A DNA stretch of 64,000 nt from the NCBI RefSeq assembly GCF_004193175.1, contig NZ_SAUH01000001.1, forward strand, positions 3,226,501-3,290,500, given 5' to 3'. A program made the translations under genes and the position numbers. Below the pieces are notes generated by a model that worked only from the letters and a program-made list of their open reading frames with translations, searched no databases and had not been told where the DNA came from. Positions 34,309-43,471 of this stretch are shown here, in pieces; position 1 is the first letter of the stretch, and each line of letters opens with the position of its first letter. Source of the DNA: Streptomyces sp. RFCAC02 (GTDB taxonomy: Bacteria > Actinomycetota > Actinomycetes > Streptomycetales > Streptomycetaceae).

Positions 34309-37212
34309 ATGACGCGAGCAGAGCAACCAGAGGTTGACCCCACCTGCGGCGCCACGGACGACGCGCTCGCCGCGGACTCCCGCGAGCGTGCGAGGCGGGC
34401 GCTGCTGCAGGTCCCCGCCCTGCGGCGGTTGTGGGAGGCGCAGTTCACCGGCGGCATCGGCGACGCGCTCGCCGTGCTCGTCCTCGTCCTGCTCTCCGTG
34501 CAGGCGGCCCTCCACCTGCCGGCCGACGGCGGGGATCCGCTCTTCGGCGGCGAGTACCGGGGTGTCGCCCTGGCCGTCACCGGTGTCCTGGCCGTGCGCC
34601 TCGTCGCGACCGCGCTGGCGGGCGTCCTGCTGCTCGGCCCGCTGTCCGCGCTCCTCGCCCCCGCGGGGCCGCTCGACCGCCGCTGGACGATGATCGGCGC
34701 CGACGGCGTGCGCGCCGCGCTCCTCATCGTCGCGCCGCTGTGGATCGACTGGACCCCCGACAGCGCGTACGTCTACCTGCTGATCACCGCGTTCGTCGCC
34801 GGCCTCGCCGAACGGCTGTGGACCGTCGCGCGGGACGGCGTCGCCCCCGCGCTGCTGCCGCCCCCGCCGCCCGAGGGCGCCGCCGTCCGGCCGCTGCCCG
34901 ACCACCACGACGCGCTGCGGCGCCTGTGGCTGCGCGGCGGGTTCCTGGCCCTGCCCGCCGCCGCCGGCACGCTGGTGGCCACCGCCCTCGTGAGCAACCT
35001 GCTGGCGACCGGCCTCGACTGGTTCGAGACGCACCAGGCGGCGCTCGCGTCGTACGTGGCGGCCGGCTTCTTCGCGGCCGCCATCTCCGTCCTCGCCGCC
35101 CTGCGGCTGCCCGACACCGCGTCGCGCCGTCCCGTGTCCCCGCTGGAGGGGCTGCGCAGGCCCTCCGCCGGCACGACCCCGGAGAAGGGCCGCACGGGCG
35201 CCGTCGGCCTGCTCGTCCTCGGCTGCGCGAGCGTCGCGGGCGCCATCGCCGCGGCCGTCGGCCTCGGGGTCCTCCGCGTCGCCGACCTGGGCGGGGGCCC
35301 GGTCGCCTTCGGCCTGCTCGTGCTCGGCCTGACGGGCGGCGTCGCGCTGGGCGTCCGGCTCGCGCCCCTGACCCTGCCCGCGCTGTCGCGGCGCCGCATG
35401 TTCGCCCTGGCCCTCGCGCTGACCGGCGCCGGGCTCTTCGGCATCGGCCTGATCGCCGACCCGGCGACCGTCCTGTTCACGGCCGCGGCCACCGGCCTCG
35501 TCGCCGGCATGGCGGCCCACACCGGGCACGTCCTGCTCGACCAGGAGACCGAGGAGTTCCGCCGCCCCCGGCTCACCCAGCACCTGCACGCCGTCGTCCG
35601 CGTCGTCGTCGCGGTGTGCGCCGTCGCCGCGCCGCTGGCCGCGGCCCTGATCGGGCCGCACCGCGTCGAGCGCGGCCGCTTCACCATCGACCACGGCGGC
35701 GCCGCGTACACCCTGATGATCGTCGGCGTGCTGCTGCTCCCCGTGGCGGCCGTCGTCCTCGGCCGCATCGACGACCGGCGCGGCAGGTCCCTGCGGCGCG
35801 ACGTGGCCGACGCCGTCCGCGCGCCGATGGGCGGCGCCGATCCGGTGACGGCGCCCGCGGCCACCGGCTTCTTCATCGCCGTCGAGGGCGGCGACGGCGC
35901 GGGCAAGACCACCCAGACCGAGGCGCTCGCCGAATGGATCCGCGCCAAGGGCCACGAGGTCGTCGTCACCAGGGAGCCGGGCGCCACGCCCATCGGGCAG
36001 CGGCTGCGCGCCATCCTCCTCGACGTCTCGTCCGGCGGCCTCTCGCCCCGCGCCGAGACCCTGCTCTACGCCGCCGACCGCGCCGAGCACGTCGACACCG
36101 TCGTCCGGCAGGCCCTGGAACGCGGCGCCGTCGTCATCAGCGACCGGTACGTCGACTCGTCCGTCGCCTACCAGGGCGCCGGACGCGATCTGTCCCCCGT
36201 CGAGGTCGCCCGCATCTCGCGCTGGGCGACCGGCGGCCTGGTGCCGCACCTCACCGTGCTCCTCGACGTGTCGCCCGAGACCGCGCGGGAGCGCTTCACC
36301 GAGGCACCCGACCGGCTGGAGTCCGAGCCGAACGAGTTCCACCAGCGGGTGCGCGCCGGCTTCCTGGCGCTGGCCGCGGCCGACCCGGCGCGCTACCTCG
36401 TCGTCGACGCCGGCCAGGACCCGGAGTCCGTCACGACGGCCGCGCGGCACCGCCTCGACCAGATGCTTCCGCTGTCGGAGGCCGAGATCAGGGCGCGCGA
36501 GGAAGCCCGCAGGCGCGCGGAGGAGGAAGCGCGCCGCCGGGCCGAGGAGGAGCGCCAGCGCGCCGAGGAGGAGGCCCGCCGGGAGCGGGAGCGCCAGGAG
36601 GAGCTGGCCCGCATCCGCGCCGCCGAGGAGGAGCGCCGCCGCCGCGAGGAGGAGGAGCGCCGGCTCGCCGAGGAGGCCCGCCGCGCCGAGGAGGCGAGGC
36701 TCCGCGCCGAGGAGGAACGCCGCCGCGCCGAGGAGGAGCGCCGCCGTCGTGAGGCGGAGGAGCGGCTGCGCCGCGCGGAGGAGGAACGCCGCCGCCGCGA
36801 GGCCGAGGAGGAGGCCCGGCTGCGCGCCGAGGCGGAGGAGCGCCGGCGCGAGAAGCAGCGGAAGGCCGAGGAGGCCCTGCTGCGTGCCGAGGCGGCCCGC
36901 CGTGCCGCGGCCGACGACGAGGACACCCAGACGCTGCCGCGCCCGTCCGACACCGAACGGACGCAGCAGCTCCCGCAGGTCCACGACGCCGGCGCCGGCC
37001 GCGCCGACGACGAGGACACCGCCGTGCTGCCCCAGCCCGGCGCCGACGCCGAGCAGACCCGGCAGATGCCGCGCGTGGATGAGGGCGGCGCTCCGGCGCG
37101 GCGCCGTCCGCAGTGGGCCGAGGAGACCCCGATGGACGACGTGCCGACCCTGGCGGACGAACTGCTCGGGCGGCGCGACGACGACGCGGACGGCGGCCGC
37201 GGGCGCCGCTGA
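34309..37212 (+). CDS. tmk: Thymidylate kinase fused to a transporter-like membrane domain
   Basis: A 967-residue three-part protein. Residues about 30-500 are about 12 transmembrane helices resembling an MFS-type fold. Residues about 520-725 are dTMP kinase: P-loop GGDGAGKTT at 527-535, the DR motif ISDRYVDSSVAYQG and a lid with ERFTEAPDRLES. Residues about 725-865 are a long Glu/Arg coiled coil (RRAEEE repeats), and the rest an acidic disordered tail. dTMP phosphorylation is essential for DNA synthesis, so this must supply it unless another tmk exists. The same fusion is found in other Streptomyces by memory. Confidence 0.93.
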   Translation: MTRAEQPEVDPTCGATDDALAADSRERARRALLQVPALRRLWEAQFTGGIGDALAVLVLVLLSVQAALHLPADGGDPLFGGEYRGVALAVTGVLAVRLVATALAGVLLLGPLSALLAPAGPLDRRWTMIGADGVRAALLIVAPLWIDWTPDSAYVYLLITAFVAGLAERLWTVARDGVAPALLPPPPPEGAAVRPLPDHHDALRRLWLRGGFLALPAAAGTLVATALVSNLLATGLDWFETHQAALASYVAAGFFAAAISVLAALRLPDTASRRPVSPLEGLRRPSAGTTPEKGRTGAVGLLVLGCASVAGAIAAAVGLGVLRVADLGGGPVAFGLLVLGLTGGVALGVRLAPLTLPALSRRRMFALALALTGAGLFGIGLIADPATVLFTAAATGLVAGMAAHTGHVLLDQETEEFRRPRLTQHLHAVVRVVVAVCAVAAPLAAALIGPHRVERGRFTIDHGGAAYTLMIVGVLLLPVAAVVLGRIDDRRGRSLRRDVADAVRAPMGGADPVTAPAATGFFIAVEGGDGAGKTTQTEALAEWIRAKGHEVVVTREPGATPIGQRLRAILLDVSSGGLSPRAETLLYAADRAEHVDTVVRQALERGAVVISDRYVDSSVAYQGAGRDLSPVEVARISRWATGGLVPHLTVLLDVSPETARERFTEAPDRLESEPNEFHQRVRAGFLALAAADPARYLVVDAGQDPESVTTAARHRLDQMLPLSEAEIRAREEARRRAEEEARRRAEEERQRAEEEARRERERQEELARIRAAEEERRRREEEERRLAEEARRAEEARLRAEEERRRAEEERRRREAEERLRRAEEERRRREAEEEARLRAEAEERRREKQRKAEEALLRAEAARRAAADDEDTQTLPRPSDTERTQQLPQVHDAGAGRADDEDTAVLPQPGADAEQTRQMPRVDEGGAPARRRPQWAEETPMDDVPTLADELLGRRDDDADGGRGRR

Positions 37213-37231
37213 CCCCTGCCACAGGCCGACC

Positions 37232-37273
37232 GGCCGCCGGCCACCGCCCCGCCCGGGGCGGCGGCCGGCGGCC
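37232..37273 (+). terminator. tmk terminator
   Basis: An 18-pair stem with one mismatch: 37232-37242 pairs with 37263-37273, continued by 37244-37250 with 37255-37261 around the loop GCCC. It lies 20 bases past the tmk stop. Confidence 0.8.
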
Positions 37274-37411
37274 TCCGTGTGTCACTCGTTCGGATGACGC
37301 CGGGGCGCGCGGCCCCTCCCGCCCGCCCGCGGCCGGGGCGGTGTCAGTGGCCTGGCGCAGAATGGGACCCGTGGCGGACGGTGACGCCCGCCGGGACGGA
37401 GGACGACGACG

Positions 37412-38629
37412 ATGACGGTCTGGGACGACCTGGTCGGCCAGGACCGGGTGGCGGCACAGCTCGGCGCCGCGGCCCGGGACGCCGACGCCCATGTCACCGC
37501 CGCCGAGCGCGGCGAGGAGCCGCGGCTCACCGGCTCCGCCATGACCCACGCGTGGCTCTTCACCGGCCCGCCCGGAGCCGGGCGGGCGACGGCGGCCCGC
37601 GCCTTCGCCGCCGCCCTCCAGTGCGTCAGCCCCGACCGCGCGCTCGGCGGGCAGCCCGGGTGCGGCTTCTGCGACGGCTGCCACACCGCCCTCATCGGCA
37701 CGCACGCCGACGTCGAGGTCGTCAGCACGGACCTGCTCACCATCGGCGTCAAGGAGACCCGCGACCTGGTGCGCCGCGCCCAGCTCTCCCCGTCGGGCGG
37801 CCGGTGGCAGGCCATCGTCCTGGAGGACGCGGACCGGCTCACCGAGGGCGCCGGGAACGTCCTGCTCAAAGCCGTGGAGGAGCCCGCGCCCAGGACCGTG
37901 TGGCTCCTGTGCGCGCCGTCCATCGAGGACGTGCTGCCGACGATCCGTTCCCGCTGCCGCCACCTGTCGCTGCGGACCCCGCCGGTCGCGGCCGTCGCCG
38001 ACGTCCTGATGCGGCGGGACGGCATCGAGCCCGACGTCGCCCACGCCGCCGCCCGGGCCACCCAGGGCCACGTCGAGCGCGCCCGTCGGCTCGCCACCGA
38101 CGAGCGGGCGCGCGCCCGCCGGCTGGCCGTCCTGCGCATCCCCGAGCGTGTGGGCGACATCGGCGGCTGCCTGCGCGCCGCGCAGGAGCTCGTCGACGCC
38201 GCCTCCGAGGACGCCAAGCAGCTCGCGGAGGAGCGCGACGGCAAGGAGACCGACGAGCTGCGAGCCGCCCTCGGCGCCACCGAGGGCAAACGCCTCCCGC
38301 GCGGCACGGCCGGCGTCATGAAGGACCTGGAGGACCGGCAGAAGCGCCGGGCGACCCGCACCCAGCGCGACGCGCTCGACCTCGCGCTGACCGACCTCAT
38401 GGCGTTCTACCGGGACGTCCTGGCGCGGCAGTTCGGCTCCGACGCGGGTCTCGCGGGCGGCGAGACGGCCGCCGCCGTCGAACGGATCGCCGCCGCCTCA
38501 CCGCCGGAGGCGACCCTGCGGCGCATGGAGGCCATCCTCGGCTGCCGGCAGGCCCTCGACCGCAACGTCGCGCCGCTCCTGGCGGTGGAAAGCATGACGA
38601 TGGCCCTCCGGGGGAGCGCCGAAGGCTAG
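37412..38629 (+). CDS. holB: DNA polymerase III subunit delta prime
   Basis: A 405-residue clamp-loader subunit. The AAA+ N-terminus has the modified P-loop GPPGAGRATAARAFA, then the zinc-binding CGFCDGCHTA loop, ILLKAVEEP-like LLKAVEEPAPRTVW, and sensor RSRCRHL. The C-terminal collar domain follows. It helps load the beta clamp on DNA. It starts 199 bases past tmk with ATG preceded by GGACGGAGGACGACG, the usual Streptomyces order. Confidence 0.94.
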   Translation: MTVWDDLVGQDRVAAQLGAAARDADAHVTAAERGEEPRLTGSAMTHAWLFTGPPGAGRATAARAFAAALQCVSPDRALGGQPGCGFCDGCHTALIGTHADVEVVSTDLLTIGVKETRDLVRRAQLSPSGGRWQAIVLEDADRLTEGAGNVLLKAVEEPAPRTVWLLCAPSIEDVLPTIRSRCRHLSLRTPPVAAVADVLMRRDGIEPDVAHAAARATQGHVERARRLATDERARARRLAVLRIPERVGDIGGCLRAAQELVDAASEDAKQLAEERDGKETDELRAALGATEGKRLPRGTAGVMKDLEDRQKRRATRTQRDALDLALTDLMAFYRDVLARQFGSDAGLAGGETAAAVERIAAASPPEATLRRMEAILGCRQALDRNVAPLLAVESMTMALRGSAEG

Positions 38630-38668
38630 GCTCGTGCTGTCGGCGCACAGTTCACGAACGGGGGATTC

Positions 38669-40267
38669 ATGCGCAAACCACGCCACGCCGTCCTCGCCCT
38701 CTGCGCGGCCACGGCGCTGCTGCTGGCCGGATGCTCGTCGAACGACCGCCCGGACGAGCGCGGCGACGACCGCACACCGAGCGACGACGGCTCGGACAGC
38801 CGGGCCGTCCCCGACGCCCCGGTGCTGGAGCCGCTGCCCGAGGAGATCCCCGACGACCTCCTCCCGTACTACGAGCAGGAGCTGAGCTGGAGCAACTGCG
38901 GTGGCTGGTTCGAGTGCGCGACCCTCACCGTCCCGCTGGACTACGAGGCCGTGGACTCCGCCGACGACATCGAGCTGCACGTCACCCGCGCCAAGGCCAC
39001 CGGTCCGGACAGCGACCGCATGGGCTCCCTGCTCCTGAACCCCGGCGGCCCCGGGGCCTCCGCCGCCGACTTCGTGCAGGGCGCGGCCGACTACCTGTTC
39101 CCCTCGGAAGTGACCTCCCGCTACGACATCGTCGGCGTCGACCCGCGCGGCACGGGCGGCAGCGAGCCCGTCACCTGCCAGTCCGGCGACCCGATGGACG
39201 CGTACACGATGCTCGACCGCACGCCCGACTCGGACGCGGAGGCGGAGGACCTGTTCGCCGGCATGCAGGACTTCGCCGCGTCGTGCGCGGAGCAGACGGG
39301 CGAGCTGCTGGAGCACATCTCCACCATCGAGTCCGCCCGCGACATGGACGTCCTGCGCGCCGTCCTCGGCGACGAGAAGCTCACCTACCTCGGGTACTCG
39401 TACGGCACCAAGCTCGGCGCGGTGTACGCCGGGCTGTTCCCGCAGCGCGTGGGGCGCCTCGTCCTGGACGGTGCGATCGACCCGAGGCTGCCCACGATCG
39501 ACACGGACCGCGAACAGGCCGGCGGCTTCGAGACGGCTTTCCGCTCCTTCGCCGAGGACTGCGCGACGTACAGCGACTGCCCGCTCGGCACGGAGGGCGC
39601 CGACGCCGCGTCCGACGCCCTGCTGGACTTCTTCGCCCGCGTCGACGCCGAACCGCTCCCGAGCGGCGACCCGGACCGGCCGCTGACCGAGTCGCTCGCG
39701 ACCACGGGCGTCTCCGACGCGCTCTACACCACGGCCTACTGGCCCGACCTGCGCACGGCCCTCACCATGGCGATCGAGGAGCACGACGGCTCCGGCCTCC
39801 TGGCCCTCGCCGACGACTACAACGAGCGCGAGACCGACGGCACCTACGGGACGACGACGTACGCCTTCCCCGCCATCAGCTGCCTGGACAGCCCGGCGGG
39901 CAACGACAGCCCCGACGAGGTCGACGGCGCCCTCGCGGCGTACGAGGAGTCGTCCCCGACGTTCGGCCGCGACTTCGCCTGGGCCACCCTGATGTGCGCC
40001 GCCTGGCCCGTCGAACCGAGCGGCGAGCCGGTCACCATCCCCGCCTCCGGCGCGGCCGACATCGTGGTCGTCGGGACACTCCGCGACCCGGCGACACCGT
40101 ACGCGTGGGCCGAGGGCCTGGCCGAGCAGCTCGAGTCCGCCGTGCTGCTCACCTTCGACGGCGACGGCCACACGGCGTACGGAGGCAACAGCTCCTGCAT
40201 CGACGACGCGGTCAACGCGTACTTCCTGCAGGGCATCACTCCGGAGGACGGCACGACCTGCTCCTGA
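38669..40267 (+). CDS. Secreted alpha/beta hydrolase lipoprotein (tripeptidyl aminopeptidase-like)
   Basis: A 532-residue exported lipoprotein (lipobox LLLAGC, Cys about 23). The hydrolase domain has the oxyanion LLNPGGPGASA, nucleophile elbow GYSYGTK with Ser244, and near the C-terminus the Asp/His region (VVVGTLRDPATPYAWAEG; FDGDGHTAYGG). This matches the Streptomyces SlpD/SlpE mycelium-associated tripeptidyl aminopeptidases (peptidase S33 group). Two Cys pairs may form disulfides. Substrate specificity is inferred. Confidence 0.9.
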   Translation: MRKPRHAVLALCAATALLLAGCSSNDRPDERGDDRTPSDDGSDSRAVPDAPVLEPLPEEIPDDLLPYYEQELSWSNCGGWFECATLTVPLDYEAVDSADDIELHVTRAKATGPDSDRMGSLLLNPGGPGASAADFVQGAADYLFPSEVTSRYDIVGVDPRGTGGSEPVTCQSGDPMDAYTMLDRTPDSDAEAEDLFAGMQDFAASCAEQTGELLEHISTIESARDMDVLRAVLGDEKLTYLGYSYGTKLGAVYAGLFPQRVGRLVLDGAIDPRLPTIDTDREQAGGFETAFRSFAEDCATYSDCPLGTEGADAASDALLDFFARVDAEPLPSGDPDRPLTESLATTGVSDALYTTAYWPDLRTALTMAIEEHDGSGLLALADDYNERETDGTYGTTTYAFPAISCLDSPAGNDSPDEVDGALAAYEESSPTFGRDFAWATLMCAAWPVEPSGEPVTIPASGAADIVVVGTLRDPATPYAWAEGLAEQLESAVLLTFDGDGHTAYGGNSSCIDDAVNAYFLQGITPEDGTTCS

Positions 40268-40277
40268 CCCTGGGATT

Positions 40278-40493
40278 ATGGTCCGCATGCCGTGTATCCG
40301 CTACCGCGCTGCGATATCAGTGCGAGCCGAGGGAGACCGCTCTCCCCGGGAGGTCAGCGACCAGGAACTGGAGACGCACCTGGCGACGTGCGAGGACTGC
40401 CGGCGGTGGTCGAAGCGCATACGCACGCTGCGCGAGACGACCGACGACCTGCTCCGCCGCCGCCGTTCAGGTGCACCTCCGAAACCTGTGTAG
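40278..40493 (+). CDS. Small zf-HC2 zinc-finger protein
   Basis: A 71-residue protein with C-I-R-Y-R at its start and HLATCEDC in the middle, the H-x3-C-x2-C zinc motif of anti-sigma/zf-HC2 proteins. No transmembrane helix or sigma-binding extension follows. A second ATG at 40287 would give a start MPCIRYR and may be the real one. It sits between the aminopeptidase and tRNA-Thr. Confidence 0.72.
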   Translation: MVRMPCIRYRAAISVRAEGDRSPREVSDQELETHLATCEDCRRWSKRIRTLRETTDDLLRRRRSGAPPKPV

Positions 40494-40532
40494 ACTGGCT
40501 TGCGCTGATCCCCCCAGGGGACACAGCGCCAC

Positions 40533-40606
40533 GCCGCCTTAGCTCAGTCGGCCAGAGCGACGCACTCGTAATGCGTAGGTCAAGGGTTCGATTCCCTTAG
40601 GCGGCT
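40533..40606 (+). tRNA. tRNA-Thr(CGT)
   Basis: A 74-base cloverleaf: acceptor GCCGCCT (40533-40539) pairs with AGGCGGC (40599-40605), discriminator T at 40606; anticodon loop reads CTCGTAA with anticodon CGT; T-arm AAGGGTTCGATTCCCTT. CCA is not encoded. Confidence 0.95.
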
Positions 40607-40614
40607 CACTTCGG

Positions 40615-40650
40615 AAGCCCCGGATCAGGTGATGTCTGATCCGGGGCTTT
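40615..40650 (+). terminator. tRNA-Thr terminator
   Basis: A 14-pair stem (AAGCCCCGGATCAG at 40615-40628 with 40636-40649) followed by a short T run, eight bases past the tRNA. Confidence 0.85.
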
Positions 40651-40680
40651 CTGTATGAGCGGCCTAAGGCCGCTACGGTC

Positions 40681-41271
40681 TCAGACACCGGTCGGGGTCG
40701 ACGAGACAGGGCTCTCCTGCTTCCTGGAGTGAGGGAACAGGAGGGTGGATTCGGTGAGGATGTCGCGTCCGGCCTCGCTCTTGTAGATCTCGTCGACGCT
40801 GCCGAAGCGGGCTTCGGCGTAGTCGAGGCCCAGAGCAGCGGTCGCCTGCCGGACGGATGCCTCGTCGGGGCCTTCGATCTCCAGAAAGGTGGGGAGGTCG
40901 GGCCAGGTGTCGAAGTCGAAGGCCACCTCGCCGAGGGTCCACTCCTCGCGGTAGTTCTCCTGGTAGCGGACCTCGGTGAGGCCGATGTGGCGAAGGATGT
41001 CGGCCATGGCGTGCAGGTCGGTGATCTCGGTCTCGATCTCGGTCGTGCCGTCGATCGTGGTGGGATCGGTCACCTGCTTGAGGGTGAGGGTCGAGCGGGA
41101 TCCCTCGTCGCGCAGGCGGACCCACGCGCCTGTACGCAGAGCGTCGTTCTCGAAGATCTTGCGGGTGAGAAGGGTGCGGGGGAAGGCCTGCACGGCACCG
41201 AGCGCAGTCAGCCTGGCCCGGAGCGCGGCGACATCGATGGCCAGGAACTTCGCTTCGTACTCGTGCTTCAT
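40681..41271 (-). CDS. CYTH-domain protein (class IV adenylate cyclase-like)
   Basis: A 196-residue CYTH protein. The signature E-x-E-x-K is at the very start (MKHEYEAKF, Glu4, Glu6, Lys8), followed by the basic strand residues (WVRLRDEG, TLTLKQV) and acidic ELEGPDE-like LEIEGPDEASV that line the triphosphate tunnel. CYTH enzymes hydrolyse or cyclise triphosphates: tripolyphosphatase, thiamine triphosphatase or adenylate cyclase. Its start overlaps the methyltransferase stop by four bases (ATGA), making it the last gene of a compact minus-strand operon starting at the radical SAM or HAD gene. Confidence 0.9.
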   Translation of the reverse strand: MKHEYEAKFLAIDVAALRARLTALGAVQAFPRTLLTRKIFENDALRTGAWVRLRDEGSRSTLTLKQVTDPTTIDGTTEIETEITDLHAMADILRHIGLTEVRYQENYREEWTLGEVAFDFDTWPDLPTFLEIEGPDEASVRQATAALGLDYAEARFGSVDEIYKSEAGRDILTESTLLFPHSRKQESPVSSTPTGV

Positions 41272-41945
41272 GCGTTCTCCTCTTGGATGTGTTCGGCGAA
41301 GGGGGACATTCGGGTTGCCATGAGCAGGCCCATGCGGTGGGTGTGATGGTGCAGCTGGCCGACGTGCGGTCGCTCGGAGAACTCGTTCGTGCGCAGCGTG
41401 AGCAGGACTTCCCAGTCACCGAGGAAGTACTGGCGCAGGCGTTCCGGGGAGGTGTAGTGCTCGATCGTCAGATGGCGTCCCTCGACGGGCAGCATAAATT
41501 CCGCACCGAATACACCACCGGGTCGGACGAGACGCTGCATGCGGTCGACGAACTCGGCGAGCGGGCGGTGGTGGTTGGCACTGTAGTGCCACGAGCAGCT
41601 CGTCCATATCGCCTCACACTCCAAGCGCGAGGGCTCGCAGGTGAGGAAGTCGTCCTCCACGACCTGTACGCGGTTGTGGAGTCCTTCGAGTCGCAGCCGA
41701 TCGATCAGACCCTGCGCGTGGGCCTGGCTGTCACCCGGCAGGCGGACACTGCCACCGTGGAGGGCCACCGCGTCGCGTTCGACAGCGATGACGTGATAGC
41801 CGGCAGCGGCGAGGGGCAGGACGAACTTGCCGTCGCTCGCACCGACAACTGTGACGGTAGCGTCAGGAGTGATGCGTTCCCGCAGCGTCGCGAGAAACTG
41901 GGGGAAGAAGGTGAGGGTGTGCTCCCACAGGCTTCGTGTCCGCAC
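41268..41945 (-). CDS. Class I SAM-dependent methyltransferase
   Basis: A 225-residue Rossmann methyltransferase: SAM loop VTVVGASDGKFVLPLAAAG, acidic residue in VIAVERDA, and WTSCSWHYSANHHRP after strand 4. The GTG start at 41945 has AAGGAG nine bases upstream although it lies 83 bases inside the preceding kinase gene; this strong ribosome site argues that the overlap is real. Small-molecule or nucleotide target possible; unknown. Confidence 0.84.
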   Translation of the reverse strand: MRTRSLWEHTLTFFPQFLATLRERITPDATVTVVGASDGKFVLPLAAAGYHVIAVERDAVALHGGSVRLPGDSQAHAQGLIDRLRLEGLHNRVQVVEDDFLTCEPSRLECEAIWTSCSWHYSANHHRPLAEFVDRMQRLVRPGGVFGAEFMLPVEGRHLTIEHYTSPERLRQYFLGDWEVLLTLRTNEFSERPHVGQLHHHTHRMGLLMATRMSPFAEHIQEENA

Positions 41946-42504
41946 GGGGGTGCGCTCCTTGCATCTCGGCGTCCATGATCATGCGGAGGACCTCTCCCGG
42001 ATCGCGCCCTGTCGTGTCGATGCGATGCATCGGGTATGAGGCGTAGGCGTCGGTCACCTGGTCTGTGACGGTTTCGATCAATAGGTCCCACCGCGTTTCT
42101 GGCTTGTCGCGTCCAGCCAGTCGGACCTGTCGTTCGTCGTCGGCGCAAACGAGGTGGTAGATGGTGGGCGTCGGCAGCCAGTCCGGCACAGTGACATCGA
42201 ATCGGGCGCCCAGCGCTCGGTGGTTGGCGAGGCATCGGGCGAAGTAGCTCTCGACAACGACCGGGTTTCCGGCGTCGAGATGGTGCTGGATCTCTTCGGT
42301 CGCGCTGAACAGAGCGGACAGGTAGAGGCACATGCGTGCCTCCACGTTCGTCCGCTCGTCCACCGCGTGTCTGAGCGGCTGGTAGAAGGAAGGGACGGTG
42401 GCGACGAGGGTGGCTCCTCGGGCAGCGGCGAGCATGGGCGCCAGGGTGGACTTGCCGGTGCCGCGCAGCCCCTCCAGGCTCTCGAAGCGCGGGTGATCAC
42501 GCAC
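41863..42504 (-). CDS. Small P-loop kinase, thymidylate-kinase-like
   Basis: A 213-residue P-loop protein: LEGLRGTGKST at residues 10-20, then VPSFYQPLRHAVDERTN, VVVESYFARC (DRY-like position) and YHLVCADDERQVRLAGRDKP as the lid. Closest in layout to dTMP or deoxynucleoside kinases, but the real tmk is elsewhere in this window, so a modified nucleotide or another small alcohol may be the target. GTG at 42504 overlaps the radical SAM stop by eight bases. Confidence 0.8.
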   Translation of the reverse strand: MRDHPRFESLEGLRGTGKSTLAPMLAAARGATLVATVPSFYQPLRHAVDERTNVEARMCLYLSALFSATEEIQHHLDAGNPVVVESYFARCLANHRALGARFDVTVPDWLPTPTIYHLVCADDERQVRLAGRDKPETRWDLLIETVTDQVTDAYASYPMHRIDTTGRDPGEVLRMIMDAEMQGAHPRADTKPVGAHPHLLPPVSRDAAGTHHS

Positions 42505-43399
42505 GGGTGTACACCACGTCCGGCACCGCGAGCGTGAGCTCGTCGGCGGACGAGGGCTTGTGGACGATGCGTCCTTCGGCCTTCTCGTACCAGAAGGCGT
42601 GCGAGTCCTTGCCCACCGCCTTGCAGGACATGGTCAGCGCACCGCGCGGGTCGGCCTCGATGCGGTCGATCCCGCGAGGACCGGCGGACGGCACGCACGC
42701 CTGCGGGGCGCCGTGCTCGGAGAGGTCCTCGTCGACGATCACCTCCAAGGGCAGATCAGCCAACGCGAGCTCTTCGCGGAGTCGGCCGTACGCGGAAAGG
42801 CTGGTGACCAGCAACTCGGGGTGATCGGCGGCGTTGCCGACCACTCGCAGGTGATGGAGCTTGAGCTGCTGAACCCCGTACTGCGACAGGACGCCGGCGA
42901 GGGGAAGGATCTCATCGATGTTCCGCGAGGTGACGGTCATGGTCACGCCCGTCGGAACACCGAGGTCCCGCGCCAGACCGAGCGAGTCCAGGGCGCTCTG
43001 GTAACTGCCCTGCCTGCGGATGCCATCGTTGGTCGATCCGATGCCCTCCAGTGAGACCCTGAGCAGGTCCAGGTGCGGAGCGATCTCGGTCAGGCGGCGC
43101 TCGATTCGGTACCCGTTGGTGCAGATCTCGACGCGCTGGCCCAGCTCCTCCTTCGCGTGGCGGACGACCTGCGCCAGGTCCCGGTGGACGAACGGCTCCC
43201 CGCCGAGCAGGGTCACGGCCTCCGTGCCGTATTCGTTCCGCATCAGGGTGAGAAGGCTTCTGGCCTCCTCGGCGGTGAATGCGTCGGCGTGCTGGAGCCG
43301 CTCGCCGTGGAAGCAGTGCAGGCACGTGAAGTTGCAGCGGTAGAGCAGCTGCAGGTAGAGCATGCGGATCTTCCGGATCCCGGTGATTTCCCCGATCAC
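42497..43399 (-). CDS. Radical SAM enzyme
   Basis: A 300-residue radical SAM protein. The cluster-binding motif is CNFTCLHC (Cys22, Cys26, Cys29), with GGEPFVH as the SAM-binding GGE and EICTNGY and RVSLEG continuing the partial barrel. Only isolated later cysteines (ACVPSAG, LTMSCKAVG) are present, so a full SPASM domain is doubtful. The reaction is not identifiable. GTG at 43399 follows AAGGAG. It opens the overlapping block radical SAM, kinase, methyltransferase, CYTH. Confidence 0.9.
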   Translation of the reverse strand: MIGEITGIRKIRMLYLQLLYRCNFTCLHCFHGERLQHADAFTAEEARSLLTLMRNEYGTEAVTLLGGEPFVHRDLAQVVRHAKEELGQRVEICTNGYRIERRLTEIAPHLDLLRVSLEGIGSTNDGIRRQGSYQSALDSLGLARDLGVPTGVTMTVTSRNIDEILPLAGVLSQYGVQQLKLHHLRVVGNAADHPELLVTSLSAYGRLREELALADLPLEVIVDEDLSEHGAPQACVPSAGPRGIDRIEADPRGALTMSCKAVGKDSHAFWYEKAEGRIVHKPSSADELTLAVPDVVYTRA

Positions 43400-43471
43400 A
43401 TCGGCTCCTTCGGCTGACTGCTTGTCGGGAGCCTGATAGTGGCCTTCTGCGCGGGGACCTCGGCACCGCGT

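Noticed and set aside
31249..36984. A 1911-codon open frame on the minus strand opposite topA and tmk.
   Set aside because: Low-complexity Arg/Gly/Val-rich translation typical of antisense frames of high-GC genes; the plus-strand genes are certain.
40533..40606. tRNA-Thr as a proven integration site of the 40.7-46 kb block.
   Set aside because: No integrase and no second copy of the tRNA 3' end was found downstream within the window.
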